Shown in pieces: positions 12,076-22,360 of a DNA stretch of 64,000 bases (position 1 is its first letter; every line of letters begins with the position of its first letter). The notes below the pieces were generated by a model, which worked only from the letters and a program-made list of their open reading frames with translations, did not search any database and had not been told where the DNA came from. Origin of the DNA: Diospyros lotus (Eukaryota; Streptophyta; Magnoliopsida; Ericales; Ebenaceae). The translations under genes were made by a program, and so were the position numbers. Location of the stretch: NCBI RefSeq assembly GCF_014633365.1, contig NC_068343.1:30783307-30847306 (forward strand), given 5' to 3'.

Positions 12076-13360
12076 TGTTAGAAAGGGAGATGCTATGGCA
12101 CACACCAAGAGGGGGGTGAATTGGATATTTAAAAACTTAAATGATAAAACTTGAAAAACTTTTTAACCCAATTGAGGTTTTAGTGATTTAAAATATAGAA
12201 CATATGAAATGACAAATGTAAAGCAAGAAGAATAAAAGACACAAATGATTTATAGTGGTTCGGCTTAAACCAAGCTTAATCCACTACCTTAGCTCCCACT
12301 AAGGATTTTAAACTAATTCACTAAAACCTCCTACTTACACTAGTAGGCCCTCTAGCTACACAAGGTAGAAAATACAACCTCCCAATTTAATAGGCCCTCT
12401 AGCTACACAAGCTAGGAAAATAGAAACAATACAAATGAAAGAGATAAGGTAAGAGTTAACACTCTTAGTTACAAGTTCTCTCACAATGAAAAACAAGGCT
12501 TAACAATAAATTTACAATGATAGAATAGCAAAGCCTTGGAGAGAAAAATAAAACAATGAAAGCCCAAACACTGTAAGCTCGAATAAAATTGTTTGCAATT
12601 GCCAGATCATCTCATTTCAGTCCATTAGCCTCTCCTTGATCATCCATGAGTTGTATATATAAGCATCCATAAAGATTGAAGAAGAAACTAGCCGTTTTTG
12701 TGACCGTTGGAGTTGAAAAACTAGCCGTTATAAAATCTGTGAAACATAATAGTCGACAGAAGAAAAGATTAGTCAACTATTTTTACAAGTAAAACTAAGA
12801 ATAGTCGACAGACATATATTGATAGTCGACTATTTTTATTACAAAAATCCAATAGTCGACAGACATACTTGAATAGTCGACAATTGCTGAAATGTGAAGA
12901 AATTTTAGAATTTCATGAACAAAAATAGTCGATAGATCAAAAGGCATAGTCGACTATTTTTACTCGATAGTCGACAGATACTAAAATAGTCGACAGATGC
13001 TTAAATAGTCGACAGAACATCAAAAATAGTCGACTATTTTGAAGCATAGTCAACAGAAAGATCCTAATAGTCGACTATTCTTTAGAAAAACTTGAATTTT
13101 CAAAACATCCTTATTCGATTCTTTAAAAACTCATTTTGATTATCTTTAAAATAAGTTGAGATTATCAAAAGTATATTTTGAAACAAATCACACTCAACCA
13201 TACTCAATATTTCTTCTATAGGTTTTCATACCTTGCTTCAAAACTCATATATTAAAAATTCATTTTCTCATTCACAAAATCCATATAGATTGATTTTCAT
13301 ATATTGATTTTCATATAGACATTCATCAAAACCATTTCATTACTCAAGAGTAAAATATCA
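12076..13360 (-). mobile_element. Solo LTR (family S, SalI-palindrome type), TSD CCAAT
   Basis: It begins TGTTAGAAAGGGAGATGC and ends AGTAAAATATCA, 1285 bp, with a perfect CCAAT duplication at 12071-12075 and 13361-13365. It is the reverse-oriented homologue of the solo LTR at 42912-44192: same ends, same palindrome array, same repeat around GGCCCTCTAGCTACACAAG, same AGAGGGGGGTGAATTGGAT end block. It lies inside the copia 5' LTR and is therefore younger than it. Confidence 0.9.
12652..13080 (-). promoter_or_regulatory. Family S LTR promoter: ATAGTCGACTAT array, MSA-like sites and TATA box
   Basis: About a dozen perfect or degenerate copies of the palindrome ATAGTCGACTAT occupy about 12747-13078. 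Reading on the minus strand, they are followed by AACGG-core sites, including TCCAACGGTCA (12701-12711), an exact match to the plant mitosis-specific activator consensus TCYAACGGYYA. A TATA box (CTTATATATACAA) follows at 12652-12662. The order array, AACGG sites, TATA is the same in the second copy at 43167-43620. Confidence 0.7.
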
Positions 13361-13838
13361 CCAATCTCATCAAGATTTCCACACTAGCTAACCTTGAAAA
13401 CTAGATACACATCTAGATTACAACGAGTTTTAGGTAACCACTACACCAAAGTTTCCACCCTAACTTACCTTAAAAACTCGATTTACTTAGATTTTAACAG
13501 TTCTAGGAAATCTATATAATCCACAACGATAGTTTAAATGTTTACAAATAATTGTTCACACTTGGATACAAGTAAATAAGCAATTAAGTACAAATTATAC
13601 AAGGCAAACTAAATATAAATAAAGTAAATAAACTTGTAACCTTAATTGGAGAAGTTCGGGTTTCTCTTAGAAGACTTGAAGAACTTTTTTTCTCTTGCCT
13701 TGTGGACTTTTGGTAGATGTACAATAATACTTTGACAGTCTCAGATTGCTTGGATGTTTGCGTGAGAGCGTGTGAGAGATTTCAGGTGATTTGGATATTC
13801 AATATGTAAAATGAATAATGTTCGAAACAAGCCCGGGA

Positions 13839-14056
13839 TATTTATAGGCATTTATGGGGCATTGTTCACAATAGTACAAAACACTGTAGCGATGTGGCAC
13901 TATTCACAACAGTAAAAGCGCTATAGCAATAGTCGGATACTGTAGCGACGATAGAACTGTAGAGCACTATATATTCAAATAATGGTCGGGGCACTATTCA
14001 CTATAGCGATAACGTATACTATAGCGCACTATTCATTGTAATGTCCCTGTTCACTA
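13839..14056 (-). promoter_or_regulatory. Copia LTR promoter: ACTATAGCG motif array and TATA box
   Basis: At 13876-14056 there are repeated copies of ACTGTAGCG/ACTATAGCG and GCACTATTCAC-like segments. These include palindromic GCTATAGC-type cores in both orientations. On the minus strand the array ends about 25 bp before a clear TATA box, CCTATAAATAT (13839-13849). This is the intact counterpart of the array at 8285-8375. Confidence 0.6.
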
Positions 14057-14276
14057 TAGCATTTTGAAAATATATTTTTATAGAAAAAAATTTATGCATT
14101 TTAAAATTACTTGAAAAATAATTTTAATGTAAAATAATAGTTTTGGTATTACATATATTATGAAAAAATATTTTATAAATTAATCAAAAATAATTTAATA
14201 CTACAATTAGTATATTTATTCAAAATATCACTTTTGTTAATAATCAAAACTTAATTAGAACTTGAATAGAGTAAGT

Positions 14277-16580
14277 TGCCTCAACACAATATGCAACACA
14301 CAAAAACATGCAAGTATACATAGTTAACAACTAATATAGTGAATAAGTAAGAGGATCGTTCTCACGAGTATTTGTACTAATCTTATTGAGTACTAAAATT
14401 ATCTAGAATTAATTTTATTTGAACAATCAATTAAAAATAAACTAAAACCTAATTATTAGCTAAGAAGCAAATTGAAACTAATAAAATAAAAGCAAAAAAC
14501 CTAATTATTTAACCTAGCTGAATCAACCTAAAGATTGAAATAAATAAAAATAATAATAATTCAATTCTAGTGATGCCGAATTAGAGGTTAATGAAATTCA
14601 ATGGTTTAAAGATCTAGAAAAATTAATTTCACCTAACAAATCAACTTTATAAATTAGTTCAATCTTGATTACGTTATATCACAAGCTATTGCCAACTGAA
14701 TGCACTAAGGTATTTACCAATATCTTCCAAGAATTAAAAAGTTTATTCAATTAATTTAATCCACTATATTCCTATGTGAATCAATATTAAAAAACTCATT
14801 AAGACGAAACATTCAAATTAATGAACACACAAGGCTTGCAACACTTGTACATATAGAAACCGGGTAAGGATTTAATTTTAGGGAATGGGAAATTTTAGTA
14901 TAGGGATCTAGTTTTAGATTTATTATTTGTATTTATAAATAAAATAAAAAATAAATTATTTTAAATTATAAAAATTAAAACGACATAATTTTGTAATTTA
15001 AGTATAAAATCATAAATACATGGATACCCACACATATATAACATTTATAATTATATGCAGGTAAGTTTATAAATAATTATCCACACATACGTAACATTTA
15101 TTAATATGTGTGAGCAATATAATTCAAAAAACTGTCACATCAACTAATATGTAGATGCCCACACAAATATAACATTTATAATTATGTGTGGGTAAGTTTA
15201 TAAATAACAACTCACACATGCATAACATTTATTAATATGTGTGGGCAATATAATTCAAAATAAATGCCACATCAACTAAAATTTTATCGAGAAATTAATA
15301 TCCCATCAACCTGAGGGAATTTTTTCCATCAAACTAAGTATGGGTGTATTAATTTACCCACACATAATAAATGTGAATAATGCAACGAGTTTGTCTAATT
15401 TAATCACCCACATATATTATCATTATGTTTGGGTAAATATTCACGTATAATATATTCATTAGTTAGCCATGCACATATGGTCTATTCCTATCCTATGTGA
15501 ACACATGTTACTTTATCCAAGATTCAAACCTTTAATTATCTTTTCCAAGAATCATTAAAGAATCTCAAATCCAACAATTGATAGCCAAACAATTGCAAGC
15601 ATTAAGCATAAAATAAAGTAAACAAAGCATATATGATAAACAAAATCAAGAATTGAACAATTCAACCAAGTATCATTGCATAACATCCATTTATATCCTA
15701 GATAGATTAATTTAGCTCATGTTTATATTACTATTGTCCATAAACATATACATGAGCCACTGCATTGAATAACCAAAGAAAAAAATTAGAGAGAAGGAAC
15801 CGATCAAATAGAAGCACAAAACCCTAGCCAGATTGAAGCTTGTAATTCTTCAATTATGTTTAGCCTCCTTTGTTGAAAAAAAGACAATTGCAGACCTTGC
15901 TTGATCTCCATCCTTGATCTCCATTGAACACATTCAGATCCTCTTCTTCCCAAGAGGAACCTTGCTGCATCAAAGAAAAGCAAAGAACCAAGTCGCCCTT
16001 TGATTTTAGGGTTTTTCTCTCACTCTGTTCTCTCTCTAATGTGTGGTTGTTCTCCCTAATTTTCTCTTGCTTATAATTGCTTCGTCTCCCCCCTTGTTCC
16101 TAAGGAAGATATGTTTATACAGGCCCCAAACCGACCCAATTATTCCAAACCCTATTGAAGTTGAAATCCTTGTTAGACTAGGAGACTGTTTGCTGCCAGC
16201 TTCGTATGTGTGACTTTTGACCAACTTTTAACCTCGCTTCACTTAGAACTAGGTTTAGGTGTCTTCATATTATTTGTATCCCTATGTCTTAGCTTTCTAA
16301 CGCATCAAGAATCAAGTCAATCAGACGTCTATGCTGAGAGTTATGCCTAAAATACTGGATCTTGCCCACAAGGCAATTTCACACCTTTGTGGGGACCATT
16401 GCATGATTCAAGGAATTAACTCTAACTTGCTTTGCTTAGCTCTATTTAACATAAAATTGACCAAATTGACCCTACAACATGAATTGAATACATTAAGTGC
16501 AATTATCAAGCCAATTATGAAATATAATATATAGAAACCACTAATTAAAGGATATAAAAGATAGAAAAACATAAATTTAT
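14277..16580 (-). mobile_element. Unassigned LTR-like sequence, minus orientation
   Basis: Near the left end (14350-14380) the minus strand carries CTCGTGAGAACGATCCTCTT, the type of segment found near the 3' end of plant gypsy LTRs. A region at 15930-16110 has TCTCTC-rich leader-like sequence. No matching terminal repeats or TSD could be established, and neither end is certain. Inside lies a two-copy tandem repeat (15027-15290). Minor ORFs such as 16036-16224 show no recognisable features. Confidence 0.35.
15027..15290. repeat. Two-copy tandem repeat, 131-bp period
   Basis: The segment beginning CCCACACATATATAACATTT at 15027 recurs as CCCACACAAATATAACATTT at 15158. Each copy continues into TAAGTTTATAAATAA, then ACATTTATTAATATGTGTG and AATATAATTCAAAA. 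The CCCACACAT/ATGTGTGGG elements inside each unit are inverted relative to each other. No coding content. Confidence 0.7.
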
Positions 16581-16591
16581 CAGCAATCTAA

Positions 16592-16798
16592 AATACTTGA
16601 GTACTGAAGAAAGTGATACGTGAGTATTTTCCTAAGAAACAGAGAAGGTCTCAATTAAAAACCAAAAATACTTTAAGTACTAAACAAAGCAATACTCGAG
16701 TATCTAGGGATTTTTCAAAAACAAAAACGAGATTTGTTACAATACTCGAGTACCAAAAAGAAACACTCGAGTATGGCAGATTGAAAATCTATAAATTC
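16592..16798 (+). promoter_or_regulatory. XhoI-palindrome array followed by TATA box (LTR U3 type)
   Basis: Six perfect or degenerate copies of ATACTCGAGTAT start near 16592, 16615, 16667, 16691, 16741 and 16762. They are arranged as three pairs, about 22 bp within a pair and about 75 bp from pair to pair. A TATA-like CTATAAATTC follows at 16789-16798. The layout matches the other LTR promoters in this window, but the LTR that owns it could not be delimited. It is cut on the right by the solo LTR at 16878. Confidence 0.5.
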
Positions 16799-17240
16799 GA
16801 ATTTCTAGATGTTGGAATGAAATCTTCTCAATCCGATACATTTCCTAATGTGTATCTAACTTTTCTTTGATTGTTGGTGTCCAACCTATTCTATCCCGCA
16901 AGTGAACGAATCGTGACAAGTAATACAGTGATGAATAGAGTGTCGTACCCACAAGGACTAACTTTTAACGGTTACTCTAATTGATCTAACCTTAACCTAA
17001 CACACACATTAACAAAGACTTCAACTGTAATAAAAACTAATTTACTAATAAAAGATGCAAACAAAATAATTTCCTTGATTCCAAAAACTCTCAAAATTAA
17101 GGCACTAGGGTTTGTGAATCCACCGTCGGCCTTCTATGATTCAATTATTCATTACTCGAGTCTTGCTATTTCTTATCTTAGGTTGAAAATCGATAATCCA
17201 ATTACAACCAAAAGGCTCTCTCGATGGTCATTCAGTTCTA

Positions 17241-17262
17241 TATATATATATATATATATATG
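17241..17262. repeat. (TA)n microsatellite
   Basis: A run of about eleven TA units inside the solo LTR at 16878-18282. No other feature. Confidence 0.85.
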
Positions 17263-17740
17263 AGATTAACTATCTCTAGTCAACCTTCGAACATATAAAC
17301 ATGCATTCAATCACGAAGATCATCACATAATGATTTCATAGGGCATAACGTTATCTCTACCTATTATAAGACCTTACGTTGTTTGCTACCATGTCTAATC
17401 CATATTGAATCTCTCGAAAGCAATACAAATCACAAATATGTTCCAATGGTGATCGAGTATCAAAACAACATTATGAACATAACAAACAATCAACCCAAAT
17501 GAATAAGGAAATAACAAACCGAGCAACTTTAAATCAAACCATTAGAAGTTGAGGTTTTATCATTCACCCTAGCTATAAACACTTAACAATGCATTCTTGC
17601 AATCAAAAGAAAAAGAAAAGAGTTGGAATCCATAGCAAAGAATTGAGAAAGAAAAGAAAAATACAACCCAATCGTAAAGTCTTCAATCTTCCATCGGTTT
17701 CTCTTCCATCCCAAAAACTCTCAAAACCCTCAAGAATAAG

Positions 17741-18003
17741 TATTTATATAGTGGTTTTTAGGTTATTAAAGTCGTGCATAGTGAAAACTCTCATTTTTCA
17801 TTGATTTGGACAGAGATAGGCCGAAATCAAGCTTTGATTTGAAGTTCAGAACGCTACCGCGGTATGCTTGTTGCTGCAGACTCGTGAGCTCCAAATAGCA
17901 ATTCTTAAAGCGATCCTACAGCGATATGCATTCCGTTGTAAGACCATGAGTTCCAGAAACTAAATCTTATAGCGGTCCTACAGCGGTATGCATACCACTA
18001 TAA
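17741..18003 (-). promoter_or_regulatory. LTR promoter with GCGGTA palindrome array
   Basis: Motifs TACCGCGGTA (17855-17864), CAGCGATATGCAT (about 17919), TACAGCGGTATG (about 17989) and CATACCACTATAAGC lie upstream, on the minus strand, of the TATA box at 17741-17751. They are half-sites or palindromes around GCGGTAT. This is the same position relative to TATA as in the other LTR families here, but with a different core. Confidence 0.45.
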
Positions 18004-18629
18004 GCCCGCTAGCCTTCTTCTTTAACCTCTTGCTTTATCATCTTCCACTTTTTTGCTCTCGATACTCTTTTTCTTTATTTTAAATCAATACCCAACCATG
18101 CCTCCAAGCTTTATTTCACTCCCATCATGCACCAAAATCACTCTTTTTGCTCCATGTCTGCTTTGCATGTAACGTGTACCTATATTGATAATATTAAGCC
18201 CAAAATGAGTAGCAATCATATTCATTGAATACTTAAATACTAAGCTTGGACAACTAAATAAGAGTACAAAATATGCTGATCAGTTGGAAACTAACTTTTA
18301 TAGATTTAAGGTTGCTTATTAATTTCAACTCGAAGAACATGTCAGGGTTATTAAGTATGAGCATGATGGTTGTTACTTTCTATAACAATCACAAGTGTAG
18401 TTGTTCTGCAAACAATTTTGGTCTATATAAGGATGTGAAAAAAAGGTGAAAAAGAGGTGAAAAAGATAAGAACTTGAGCCAAACAATCTAAAAGGACAAG
18501 AGTTTCACATTTATTCACTTTTTACAATTTTTCTACAACCTTTACTACGCAAAAAATAGAGCTTGGTTGTAGATTTGAGAATCCCCCTAGTGTGCCCTAT
18601 CACTTACTTAGACTGGGCTGGGTTTAGCA

Positions 18630-19600
18630 TATGGCCCCCAACTAGAATCTATTAGTGTTGGGGCCTAGTATAAGCTCAAAAAAGAAATTCAAGAACTCAT
18701 TAAGGCCTATTTATATTCCAGCCTCCAAAGTTATTTTTTGTTATCTTGTTGGGAAAAAGGTTTAGGAGCTCCTATTTTACTCCAAAAGAAGCAGGAGGCT
18801 TGTGCATTGACTATTAGGCCCTCAACAAGGTAACCTAACCGTCAAGAACAAGTATCCGCTTTGATTACTTACTTCTTTTCCCTAATCATTAAGCGTGAGA
18901 TACTTCTGGAAGTTGGATCTATGATTGAGCAACTATCAAGTGTGTATCACAAAATGACACAAGCCAAGACTACCTATGTGATAAGCAAGCAATACCCATA
19001 CCATGTTCTGCACCCTTTGTAAAGAGTTATTTCACTCGTACTTCGATGATTGGTGATATATTTTGATCATGGGCTATACCCATTCATTAAACGACCATGT
19101 CAGCCACCTCCAAACCTTTTTAAAAGGAAAAATGACCTCTATGTAAAGAAAGAGAAATGCTCAATTAGACAAACAAAAACCCTATTCCTAGGGTATTGGA
19201 TGGGCAATAGAGCCATTGAGAAGTAGCAAACACCTACCAAGGTGAGTAAGCTAAGATTTTTTTTAACGATTGTGAACTATTACTGGAGATTCATTGTAAA
19301 TTACTTGAAAAGAGTTACTCAACTCAAAAATTTCCTAAAGAATGATGTACAAACCAATCATGGCACTACATTGATCAGAAAAGTGTCAAAAAGCTTTTAA
19401 GGACCTAAAAGCTAGTAGTGATGGATGACCTCATACTATAGTTGTCAAGTCACACAAAATCATTTGAAGTACACATGGATGTATTAGACTATGCATTAAG
19501 CAGTGTGCTAGTACAACAAGGTAAGCTTATCGCCTATGAAAGCCAAAAGCATCATAGCTTACACTAAGATTTGATTAGCATGGGGTAAGAACAACAAGGT
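18630..19600 (+). pseudogene. Decayed Ty3/gypsy pol (reverse transcriptase to RNase H)
   Basis: Translated in several frames with many stops, the segment keeps recognisable pieces in the expected order. These are a GAPILLQKKQ stretch (RT start), a FDHG-type remnant after the lost YxDD region, FLGYWMGN, then FFLTIVNYYWRFIVNY and KRVTQLKNFLK (RT connection). Last is TKSFEVHMDVLDYALSSVLV with GKLIAYESQK (RNase H). Frameshifts and stops are everywhere, so nothing functional can be made. No LTRs were identified for it. Confidence 0.65.
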
Positions 19601-19840
19601 TAGCACCTATGGTTGAGTGAATAAGGTATTTTCTCAAAAAATAAAAAATTATAAGGCATTTACCTACCGTAGATAGATTCCAAGATAAGGATTCACCTGA
19701 GAGATTCAATGAATAGAGAAGTAAGAGCAAACGAGTAAGGCATGAAGAGACTCCGATTTAGGCAAGGTTTACAATAACCTTAATGTAAGAATAGTAGGAA
19801 GGTGAATTAACTAAAAATAGGCATCCTATGCAAGCTACAA

Positions 19841-20052
19841 TGGAGATGAGAGAAGAACATCTTAGAACAATCTCTCAGGATAGAAATCAAGTAGGGAATG
19901 ATATTCTTTTCTATCATAGTAATGCCAGTCTCTACTTTATGAATGATGGAGAGGAGAGAAGAACATCTTAGAGCAATCTCTCAAGATAGAAATCAAGCAG
20001 GGAAGGATATTTTTTTCGATCATAGTAATGCCAATCTCTACTTTATCAACGA
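19841..20052. repeat. Tandem duplication, 106-bp period
   Basis: The unit starting TGGAGATGAGAGAAGAACAT at 19841 recurs at 19947 (TGGAGAGGAGAGAAGAACAT). Both copies contain TCTCTCAGGATAGAAATCAA-like sequence and CATAGTAATGCCAGTCTCTA. The differences are mainly point changes. It lies just after the decayed gypsy pol and may belong to the 3' part of that element. Confidence 0.75.
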
Positions 20053-22043
20053 GAGCAAGTTGGTCAACATCTTAGGAAGAAGAACTTTTCCTTATATATG
20101 GTCTTCTCTTTGATTCTACAAATCAGATGTACACTAGAATAAGTCCATTTTCCTTTATTTAGTATTTTTCATTCCTAGCCATTTCACTTCTAAGCTTTAC
20201 CTTTTAATCTCCTTCTAACCCTATCTTTTTTGTGAACACTCTCTCTCAGAGATCCCGCTGTCAAAGGATTTTGGGAGAAAATCTCAAAAAAGATTGGTAC
20301 AGATAAATACTAGAGTAAATAAATTAACCCTTTTTTTTTTTACAGCGAAAGTAAAATAAATATTAAAACCATAAGTTTATTTAATACAAACATTAGGGTC
20401 TTATTTATTTATAACTCTCAAAATGTTCAATTACAATATAACAGATTGTGACAATCTTGCCTCTACATTTGAAATACTCTCAAAGACTTTTTTTGTTGGG
20501 ATTGCTCCATACACAAGACTACCCCACGAGAATCAAACTCCATTGGGCTTACCCTCAACCTTTGTTTTCCTTTTTTTTGGAATGATGTTAAAGCAAGTAT
20601 GGGCCATAAAACTCAGCAAGTATAATTTAAAAGGAACGTGAAGCAATAGAAATCAAAGTATTACAGAATAACTTGACACATTATGTGCACTCATGCCATG
20701 CTTTACCCAATCACATAACCTTATGCATATGTATAGATGCACACATATAGTCTTTGGGGTCTACATAAGACATTCTAGCACCCAAGACCCTGAAATATAA
20801 GTAAAAATACATATCTATAAACAAATCATTAAATTGTGGATCGAAATCCTTTTTCATGTTAGACTTACACCTACCGAGCTTAAGGATATCTCACGAACAT
20901 AGTCTGCAACGTAAAATAATTATCATGCACACATTTCAACTCATAAATATATATATATATATATATAATTCGTTCATGATCACATATCCTCAAATATTCC
21001 ACGCACATGACCATATATGACCAAATGATATACACACCACCACACCCATATTTATACATTAACCACATACATATAGCCTCAACAATGGTCAACCATAATA
21101 TTAAATCAACAAATACATGCATGATTAACCGATATACAACAAGATGCAACTACACCTATTTTAAATGTGAGGACCCAACATGAGAGAAGTATCATTCCTT
21201 TGAAAATATACGGTGAATCAAACTTTATATAAGCTTTTAAATGAGATTCATCAAGTATTCAAGGAAGAACAAAAATTCTAAAATAACAATTAATTTTTCA
21301 AAATAAAAAAAGATTTAAGAATTTGTATTTGAAAGAACGACGATATAAGAACTTGCATACAAAAGAAAAGATAGATATAAAACTTGCCTCTTAAAAACAA
21401 ACGAACAAGAAAGAGAATTTGTATTAATAAGAATAAAATAAGGGAATTTGTCTTAAATATTTTTTCTTTCTATTTTTACTTGAATTGCTAAAGTATTTGA
21501 GATGAGCTTGGAAGTTATAAAGGTAAAAAAAATGAATGCATTATATAAGGAAATTGGAAAGGGAGAGATGGATGCAGGAGAAAGGTTCACCTGCCTTCTT
21601 TTCTTTTTATTAATTATAATATATTATCATATACATATATATATATATATATACACTAATTTGGCACCGCATGAGAGAAAGACGGAGGAGACAGCTCTTA
21701 TGCACATCCATCAGCTGCATTAATTTTTCTTCTTTACCTAAAATATATATATAATATTAATATTTTATATATATATATACATATGACATGAAAGGCAAAC
21801 TCCACATGACCTCCCATCATTTCTCCACCATTTACAATATAATATATAATATATATATATATATATCTTGCATTCACATTTGTTCACATTTGTTCACATT
21901 TGAAATTGTGAGAAGGAAACCCTGCGTTACTTGTTCTTTTCCTTTATTTCAATTAAATAATATTATATATATATGTATATATATACACACACCACACCCT
22001 CTCTCACTCCCAGCTCTTCTTGTCTCTTCTTTTTCTTTTCTTT

Positions 22044-22077
<34 letters not shown>

Positions 22078-22160
22078 CTATGCATTATTTACCTTTCTCA
22101 TATGAACCTCCTTCATTAATTGCAATCGGCTTCTTCATTCAATTTTCTGTATTTATTAAA
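20053..22160. other. AT-rich intergenic sequence with (TA)n tracts, no gene seen
   Basis: Short ORFs here contain runs of Ile-Tyr from (TA)n tracts and are not credible genes. Microsatellites lie near 20947-20967, 21636-21652 and 22049-22077; the last has about 14 AT units. A TTTTTTTTTTTTTA tract near 20331 and several pyrimidine-rich leaders suggest decayed transposon sequence, but I could not assign a family. Confidence 0.6.
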
Positions 22161-22360
22161 TAATTATTTATTTTATTAATTTTTTAATATAATATAATAC
22201 ACATATAATTATTACACACAATATATTATACAAAAATTAATTACACAACAAGAACAATTCTTATAATTCATAGCTTACTAAAATATCATTAATTATTAAT
22301 AATATTTTTCCCTAACACTTAAAGATAATCTTAATTGATAATTTTTAATGAAGGAAATAT
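22160..22360 (-). mobile_element. Fragment resembling the family D LTR
   Basis: The stretch with ATAATTATTACACACAATAT, ACAAAAATTAATTACACAAC and GAACAATTCTTATAATTCAT parallels 2765-2850 of the family D solo LTR, including the order of the AT-rich blocks. It is diverged and has no visible ends. Confidence 0.4.

Larger units (their letters stand above)
11796..14270 (-). mobile_element. Ty1/copia 5' LTR of the minus-strand element, interrupted
   Basis: It starts TGTTAGTCCCTTAGG next to the primer-binding site and is homologous to the LTR beginning at 193. A solo LTR (12076-13360) is inserted in it. Its U3 on the minus strand has a good TATA box (CCTATAAATAT, plus strand 13839-13849) preceded by a motif array. 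The far end is not defined, since no matching TSD for AACAA (188-192) was found. 14270 is an estimate from where similarity to the other LTR fades and other repeat sequence starts. Confidence 0.7.
16878..18282 (-). mobile_element. Solo LTR (gypsy-like), TSD GTTGG
   Basis: It starts TGTCCAACCTATTC and ends ATATGCTGATCA, 1405 bp, with a perfect GTTGG duplication at 16873-16877 and 18283-18287. On the minus strand it would begin TGATCAGCATATTTTGTACT, resembling plant gypsy LTR starts, and near its 3' end carries a GTGGGTACGACAC-type segment. A TATA box (CTATATAAATA) lies at 17741-17751 on the minus strand. No internal region remains. Confidence 0.85.

Noticed and set aside
20880..22105. ORFs with long Ile-Tyr runs
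   Set aside because: Created by (TA)n microsatellites.
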